From positions 38,589,598 through 38,653,597 of the forward strand of contig NC_030385.2 in NCBI RefSeq assembly GCF_001625215.2: a DNA stretch of 64,000 bases, given 5' to 3'. Positions 60,901 to 64,000 of this stretch are shown one piece after another (position 1 is the first letter of the stretch; every line of letters starts with the position of its first letter). This DNA comes from Daucus carota subsp. sativus (Eukaryota; Streptophyta; Magnoliopsida; Apiales; Apiaceae). The notes beneath the pieces were generated by a model. That model was not told where the DNA came from. It saw only the letters and a list, made by a program, of their open reading frames with translations, and searched no databases. The position numbers and the translations under genes are program-made.

Positions 60901-61986
60901 GTGTTTTTCCCGTGCTACAACTCAAGTGTCGAGGCTCACTATTTATAGTGAGGCCAAGGCACCAACACACCGTCCAGATTCATCTGTCCAGGTTCAATGA
61001 ATCTGTATCTGTCAGACATTCTGACCAGATTCATTTGTCCAGGTTCAATGAATCTGTATCTGTCAAACATTCTGACCAGATTCATTTGTCCAGGTTCAAT
61101 GAATCTGTATCTGTCAGACATTCGGACCAGATTCATTTGTCCAGGTTCAATGAATCTGTATCTGTCAGATATACCGACCAGATTCATTTGTCCAGATTCA
61201 ATGAATCTGTATCTGTCAGATATACTGACCAGATTCATTTGTCCAGATTCAATGAATCTGTATCTGTCAGATATACTGACCAGATTCATTTGTCCAGATT
61301 AAATGAATCACATTCTCATTTCAAGCTCTTTCAAGCCACTGTATTCAACTCTATTTCTCAATGGATTTCACTAAGAAAATGTCCCGGAAATTACATCAAG
61401 AACATATTAAAAAATATGCTTTAAACTTTCCATTTTCTAACAATGTAGATATATTTGGCATCTTACTCGCAGATCTTCCTGCATGCATATCACCATGCTA
61501 CTTCTTAAAACTAAGATAATAAACTGACACTGAAGTCACACTAATCAGTTGCAATCTTCTATAGTGAAGCTACTTAGTTCAGAAGGTAGGAATCAAAAAC
61601 CAAGACAGTTGCATGAAACTTCTAACAAGGGCCACTATTTTATTTATTTTATTTTTTTATGTAGAAAAAACTTGAAAAGCCAGGCCGTATAGTTTGATAA
61701 TTTGATTTCTGCCACTTACTTCTATCTTAAAACACTTGTTTGATTTTTCTTGCTTTCTTGTCTAGGTAGTCATATTGTAAAAACACATTTTGATTTTTGT
61801 TACCTTATATTGCAGGATATACAAAAAAGTAACTCCAGATATTTTTTGGATGCCCCCTCTTGGAGAACCCTTTCACTAGATGCCCCCTCTTGGAGAACCC
61901 TTTCATTGACTACAGTCGGCATGCTGCTTATCTTCATATTCTTGCTTGTAGGCGCAAGGAGAACAAAGTTGAAACTTAAATTATAA
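48910..61986 (+). CDS. TPST: Tyrosylprotein sulfotransferase, 501 aa, last intron invaded by a retrotransposon
   Basis: Golgi enzyme that moves sulfate from PAPS to tyrosines of secreted peptide hormones (PSK, PSY, RGF, CIF). Exons: 48910-48961, 49339-49498, 49600-49671, 50358-50646, 52279-52419, 52849-52953, 53049-53196, 53841-53893, 53979-54047, 54135-54254, 54647-54772, 61816-61986, all GT-AG, closing to 502 codons, the size of the known plant enzyme. Exon 1 gives a signal peptide. HVPRTGGRTYYH (about residues 59-70) fits the 5' PAPS-binding site. TSVVTLLRNPIDRFFSSYEF fits the 3' phosphate-binding site. MDIWPWKYLVPWMRDDLFAR and YVGLTESHNESALLFANLVG are family blocks. The plant enzyme is type I; here the last exon encodes the membrane helix (about 476-492) and a Lys-rich tail. 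That exon also holds a 10-residue tandem duplication. Intron 11 is 7,043 bp because of the copia element and would be about 401 bp without it. Confidence 0.93.
53318..53563. mobile_element. Stowaway-type MITE (subfamily 1, copy b) in TPST intron 7
   Basis: The ends are CTCCCTCTGTCCC and, inverted, gggacggagggag, with TA on both sides (53316-53317 and 53564-53565). The interior (gctcgacacgcat and gcgtgccgagtcc) matches the copy at 31996-32246. Confidence 0.88.
54801..54805. repeat. Left target-site duplication ATGTA of the copia element
   Basis: The 5-bp sequence ATGTA precedes the left LTR. The same 5 bp follow the right LTR at 61443-61447. A 5-bp duplication is the normal length for Ty1/copia integration. 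Confidence 0.95.
54806..55782 (-). repeat. Left LTR (3' LTR of the minus-strand element)
   Basis: 977 bp, with ends TGTT...AACA. It contains the 51-bp tandem array (55315-55649) and a TATA box (55281-55287, minus). It matches the right LTR at every position compared by eye. Confidence 0.97.
55315..55649. repeat. 51-bp tandem array in the left LTR, 6.6 copies
   Basis: Six full 51-bp units and a 29-bp partial unit. Each starts cagattcatt (ctgt/ttgt) and contains its exact inverse aatgaatctg 11 bases later, forming a 10-bp stem. A second small stem, gtcag/ctgac, follows. The right LTR has the same array at 60975-61309. Confidence 0.95.
56307..60425 (-). CDS. Gag-Pol polyprotein of the Ty1/copia element, 1,372 aa, uninterrupted
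   Basis: Single open frame in the copia order. Gag-type region about 25-230; CCHC zinc knuckle at 278-291 (CWSCGQVGHWSKDC); aspartic protease centred on Asp352 (LIDTGANVH); GAG-pre-integrase HHCC zinc finger near 487-521; integrase catalytic Asp546, Asp610, Glu646 (36 residues between the last two); reverse transcriptase about 870-1110 with YVDD at 1044-1047; RNase H from about 1205 with SDASW at 1208-1212. Integrase before reverse transcriptase is the mark of Ty1/copia. The start ATG at 60425 is 40 bases inside the 5' LTR edge. All catalytic residues that can be checked are present and no stop interrupts the frame, consistent with identical LTRs and recent insertion. Confidence 0.97.
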   Translation of the reverse strand: MVNEIADSVVGGGAGSGSGVTSNIDWTTYRFPQPIDLSGIPDKFGGGVSFSRWQKKMKLWLTVKGLWPVLQYEKPVVVQEKAETLKAYAMWEEKDGVARAAILAALTNTLFDVYSSDSYTAKTLWEKLDQTHNTDSQGLEKYSVAKFLDFKLVDTKSMTEQVHEFETLVHALKESGMDLPEKFLVMSVIEKLPKSWEEFALSLKRQKGEITWTSLMLDISVQEQHKSKQGHVMPTESGSSKVNVVTVGQKRKSVAKKVNTKPKTDKGKAKKSKANKPCWSCGQVGHWSKDCPVKKAKKAEVVAQANTVLGTTDGPVLNMVVGEAVASETNDGYVKYNPELFSTYLSNEWLIDTGANVHICADITLFVSYQQAHGMTVTMGNASAAQVRGIGNVDLKFASGRVLSLTRVHHVPEIRRNIISGSCLVKNGFELSLKCNKVVITQTGVFFGKGYLSDGLFLINVEPVLGGFINDIASPSVNNIESSDLWHSRLGHLNFGALKNMMNLELIPKHAIDKKTKCQVCVTAKLTRKPFHSVVRDSDLLDLVHSDICEFGGVLTKEHCRYFITFIDDCSRYCYVYFLKHKDEALEKFIRFKTEVETQTGKVLKRLRSDRGGEYTGNTFNEFCKSNGIIHEVTPPYTPESNGVAERKNRTFKDMINSMLINSGLPKYMWGEALNTACHILNRVPLKHMDKTPYELWKGRKTSLKYLRVWGCLAKVLVPEHKRKKLGPKTVDCIFLGYLETTTAMRFLVLKSDIDGIVANTIVEFRDATFFEDVFPMKTGIPQSSSSVDPTHTSSSIPDHVEKMTNVGADPTSSSTPNEVEEPRRSKRAKVVKDFGSDFITYNVEDEPLTFRQAMDSSESRHWKGAVKSEIDSIVSNGTWELVDLPPGCSTIGCRWIFKRKMKPDGSIDKYKARLVAKGFRQREGIDYFDTYSPVARLTTIRMLVALASVHGLIIHQMDVKTAFLHGDLEEEIYMDQPEGFVASGNESKVCKLVKSIYGLKQAPRDWHKKFDDTVLTFDFIVNDNDKCVYYKVKGNEHIVLCLYVDDILLFGTNIEIINETKNFLKKHFEMKDMGEANVILGLKLTQSTEGITLSQSHYIEKSILEKYGYSNCRIASTPYDPKVALIKNASGVPVSQLRYSQIIGSLQYLANGTRPDITYSVSKLARYTSCPNRTHWDALDRVLRYLKGTIYLGLHYRRYPSVLEGYSDASWIAKKSGSNGVTGYLFTLAGGAVSWKSTRQTIVTRSTFEAELCALDATGTEAEWLHGLMSVLPVVSRPLPAISVHCDSRTTIDKIRSVKYNAKTKRHIQVRLKSIRGLVSDRTIAIEFIGTQDNIADPLTKGLEHAVVLKSRLGMGLITHHDSSTAGTQYI
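60450..60465 (-). other. Expected primer-binding site, not a Met-tRNA site
   Basis: Just inside the 5' LTR the minus strand reads A followed by TCTTGAAGTGATTAT. The usual plant TGGTATCAGAGC initiator-Met site is absent. The 15 bases are the exact reverse complement of 15 bases on the transcript from within the LTR (plus-strand coordinates 60697-60711). Confidence 0.7.
60941..60947 (-). promoter_or_regulatory. LTR TATA box
   Basis: On the minus strand the sequence is CTATAAATAG within a ggcctcac-TATAAAT-agtgagcc palindromic context. It is 27 bp downstream of the 51-bp array and directs transcription toward gag-pol. The other LTR has the same box at 55281-55287. Confidence 0.8.
60975..61309. 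repeat. 51-bp tandem array in the right LTR (U3)
   Basis: Same 6.6-copy array as in the left LTR. In the 5' LTR it lies directly upstream of the TATA box, the position where copia elements such as Tnt1 and Tto1 carry repeated activator boxes. Confidence 0.93.
61849..61908 (+). repeat. 30-bp in-frame tandem duplication in the last TPST exon
   Basis: Two adjacent 30-bp units starting gatgccccctcttggagaac encode DAPSWRTLSL twice, directly before the membrane helix. They differ at one or two bases at the unit ends. Confidence 0.95.
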
Positions 61987-62419
61987 ATGTGGCTCAAAGC
62001 TTATATAAAGATGCATGCAAAAAGGTTGGGGTGGGGGGATGAAAGGTTATTTAACATACTAATCCTGATCTGCATATTTAAGGCCAAACCATGGCAGTTT
62101 TGTAGAAATCAGCAATCATGATATGGTGAAAATATATGGTTCCCCCTTTTTAATCTCTCTTGGTATTTTTTTCGATTGCTCTGATAATTTATGCTTTCGT
62201 CTTCATTGTTTGTATAGCTGCCCAAGTACAAAGTTTACACTTTATTCCATAAACTGAAAATTAACCGAAAAACATCAAACTTTTTGGAGTGAATTATCTG
62301 GTTTGGTTGTGAGGGATTTTAATTCCATTAAGCATTTTGGCGGCGGTAGTATTATCAAATTCGTGATATGGTTTTCGTTTTCAAAAAAGCCCTTCTTGAT
62401 CACTTTTTGAAGAGTTATA
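61987..62419. other. 3' flank of TPST
   Basis: Non-coding sequence after the TPST stop, up to a Stowaway MITE. No gene seen. Confidence 0.6.
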
Positions 62420-62672
62420 CTCCCTCCGTCCCATTTTATGTGATCTCATTTTCTTTTTGGAACGTCCCAAAAAGAATGAACTTACAATATTTACTATTTT
62501 GAACATTACTTTTCACTATTTTCACTATTACACCCATTACCTCTATATTTTATACTCTCTTTTTATTAAATAAACACTATTGCACCCACTACGTTCCTCC
62601 ACTATTTTCAACTACATTTACTACCTTTTTTTAAAAAGTTAAACCAGTTCACATAAATTGGGACAGAGGGAG
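62420..62672. mobile_element. Stowaway-type MITE (subfamily 2)
   Basis: The ends are CTCCCTCCGTCCC and, inverted, gggacagagggag, with TA on each side (62418-62419 and 62673-62674). The interior matches the eroded copy at 45521-45816. Confidence 0.9.
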
Positions 62673-62674
62673 TA

Positions 62675-63442
62675 ATAATATTGGGGCATCATGTTACATT
62701 TATCCAAATGTTAAAGCGGGCAAGTTCGAGTTGCTGGGGCTTAGGGTATCCTTTCACACCGATCAGTACTTGGGTTTTGAAAATATATCTCACATATTTT
62801 AAAGGAAAGTGCCTATATATCTATGCAGAGCCGAGAATTTGGATGTATCTTTGAAATCATTTTAAAAGTGTTCCTAATGTGATTTTTTTATGTACTTTCA
62901 AATCAAAATTATAAATAATATTAATTCTGTTTCAAATTAAAAATAACATAATTTTGGATTTTTTTTAATTTAGATTCAAATACAATAATAGACACAACCA
63001 AATATTAATTATTTTTCAAGTTAAAAAAATTAAAGAACTTAAATACGGCAAACATAAAAAATAAAATAATTGATACACATAATGAATAACTCTAATTTAA
63101 TATAATAATAAATATAAAAAATAAAACTTTGTATAAATAAATATACCGTATTTTCTTATGATCTATTTTTATGTACTATTTTTCCCATTTTATACATGGA
63201 TAATTGAATGTAGATACAATGAACATGTAGATCAGATCAGTTAGTTCACTTCACTTTGTTCAAACAAAGACAAATATTTCCCCTTCATCCTCACCCTTCT
63301 TTTCCTTCTTACCCTCTTTTCTCTGTTCTCCTTTTATCATTCTTTATATATTAGTAATCTTTATTCTGTAAATCAATGAGTAATAATAAAATTAAATAAA
63401 AAGGGCTGTTTTTTCCTTGAGTTTAGAGGTGCAAAATCAAGA
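62675..63442. other. Intergenic and promoter-like region before a probable gene
   Basis: AT-rich to about 63230, then pyrimidine-rich. A TATATA motif near 63344-63351 lies about 95 bp ahead of the ATG at 63443. Confidence 0.4.
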
Positions 63443-63477
63443 ATGAATCTCCCCCAGAATTCACAAGATAGCCCAGG
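63443..63477 (+). CDS. Probable first coding exon of a gene that continues beyond the window
   Basis: An ATG at 63443 opens MNLPQNSQDSP, followed by a possible GTTTGT donor at about 63478 and a T-rich intron-like sequence to the window end. A TATATA motif lies at a suitable distance upstream. The product cannot be recognised from so few residues. The rest (63478-64000) shows no coding frame. Confidence 0.3.
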
Positions 63478-64000
63478 GTTTGTTTCTTGATTCTCATGCT
63501 TTACGATTTGTTATTCCAATTCATTATTAACTGCAGGTTCTTCGTTTGGATACTACATATTTGATTTGATTCTTTGAGGATTTGCTTTAAGTGGCTGCCT
63601 GTTTTTAGCTTTTAATCTTTAATTGTTAACTCTATCCAAAGATAGCCTTGTTTGTGTTCTTAATAGATTTGCTACTTGTTGTAAATGTGCATGTATGTCA
63701 GTATCACTGTACAAGATATAGCCTTGTTCATTGTAGCAATTTACACCCTTGGATATTTAAGTGGCTATGTTTAATTGTTGGAGTTGTGTACTCTTCAAAC
63801 TTTACTGAAAGATAAAGTTTGTTTTTTTATTTCGTTTTACTTGAATTGGTAATGCGGGCGTACTTGATTCATAAATCTAATTGCAAGATAACGGAGAATA
63901 CATATTTTGCTATGGAAGTTATGCAAATTTTAGTAAATTACATGGGATTGCATTACATTACGTTGCTCCAGCTCACTGCACGTATATTATTTTGGTTTGA

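Larger units (their letters stand above)
54806..61442 (-). mobile_element. Complete Ty1/copia LTR retrotransposon, 6,637 bp
   Basis: Layout on the minus strand: 5' LTR (61442-60466), expected primer-binding site position (60465-60450), one gag-pol frame (60425-56307), a purine tract (GTGGGGGAT, about 55792-55783) and the 3' LTR (55782-54806). Both LTRs are 977 bp, begin TGTT and end AACA, and I could find no difference between them. A perfect ATGTA duplication flanks the element. It is antisense to TPST and sits in TPST intron 11. All parts required for movement appear intact, so it is very young and may be competent. I could not assign it to a named copia lineage. Confidence 0.97.
60466..61442 (-). 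repeat. Right LTR (5' LTR of the minus-strand element)
   Basis: 977 bp, identical by eye to the left LTR. In transcription order it has a U3 with the 51-bp array (61309-60975), a TATA box (60947-60941), then R/U5 with the 15-base primer-site complement (60711-60697). Confidence 0.97.

Overview
This is an AT-rich plant nuclear window, almost certainly from a dicot. Its genes have many short GT-AG introns, it carries plant-only families (wall-associated kinase, CNGC channel, UDP-xylose-type transporter, ALF4, plant tyrosylprotein sulfotransferase), and between genes it holds MITEs, a CACTA element, a Ty1/copia element and long TA/CT/AC microsatellites. The species cannot be read from sequence alone. 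The Ulp1-type gene at the left resembles families I associate with asterids such as Apiaceae, but that is a weak inference.

Layout. 0.4-8.05 kb (minus): an open 14-exon Ulp1/C48 cysteine-protease gene of transposon-associated type, with internal duplications in its introns. 8.6-10.2 kb: a TIR element sitting between two (TA)n tracts, then a complete non-autonomous CACTA element. 11.6-14.3 kb (plus): a wall-associated-kinase-like gene broken by a frameshift and a nonsense codon. 15.6-18.7 kb (plus): a cyclic-nucleotide-gated channel closest to the CNGC15 type, with a short visible N-terminus. 19.8-22.8 kb (plus): a large Golgi-type family-2 glycosyltransferase-like protein. 23.0-23.3 kb: a degenerate plastid ndhB fragment (NUPT). 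25.1-30.9 kb (plus): a 14-exon DUF707 gene with a GC-AG intron and a TIR element in an intron. 34.5-36.4 kb (plus): a UXT-type nucleotide-sugar transporter. 37.4-45.3 kb (minus): an ALF4 (glomulin-like) gene with 14 exons. 48.9-62.0 kb (plus): tyrosylprotein sulfotransferase (TPST) with 12 exons. 63.4 kb: probable first exon of a further gene.

The most notable structure is an apparently intact 6,637-bp Ty1/copia retrotransposon (54806-61442, minus) in the last intron of TPST. It lies 33 bp past the 5' splice site, has two 977-bp LTRs with no difference I could see, and has a perfect ATGTA target duplication. Its U3 holds a 51-bp tandem array in which every unit can fold into hairpins, just upstream of a TATA box. 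The 15 nt at the expected primer-binding position are the exact reverse complement of 15 nt inside its own LTR, and no initiator-Met tRNA site is present.

ALF4 (an SCF/RBX1 regulator needed for lateral roots) and TPST (which sulfates PSK, PSY, RGF and CIF peptides) are neighbours in head-to-head orientation and both act in root development. They are 3.6 kb apart, so no co-regulation is claimed. Exon boundaries were worked out by hand from splice consensus, frame continuity and family resemblance. Phases agree across all exon joins in seven of the eight multi-exon genes; the WAK-like gene is the exception, because it is broken.
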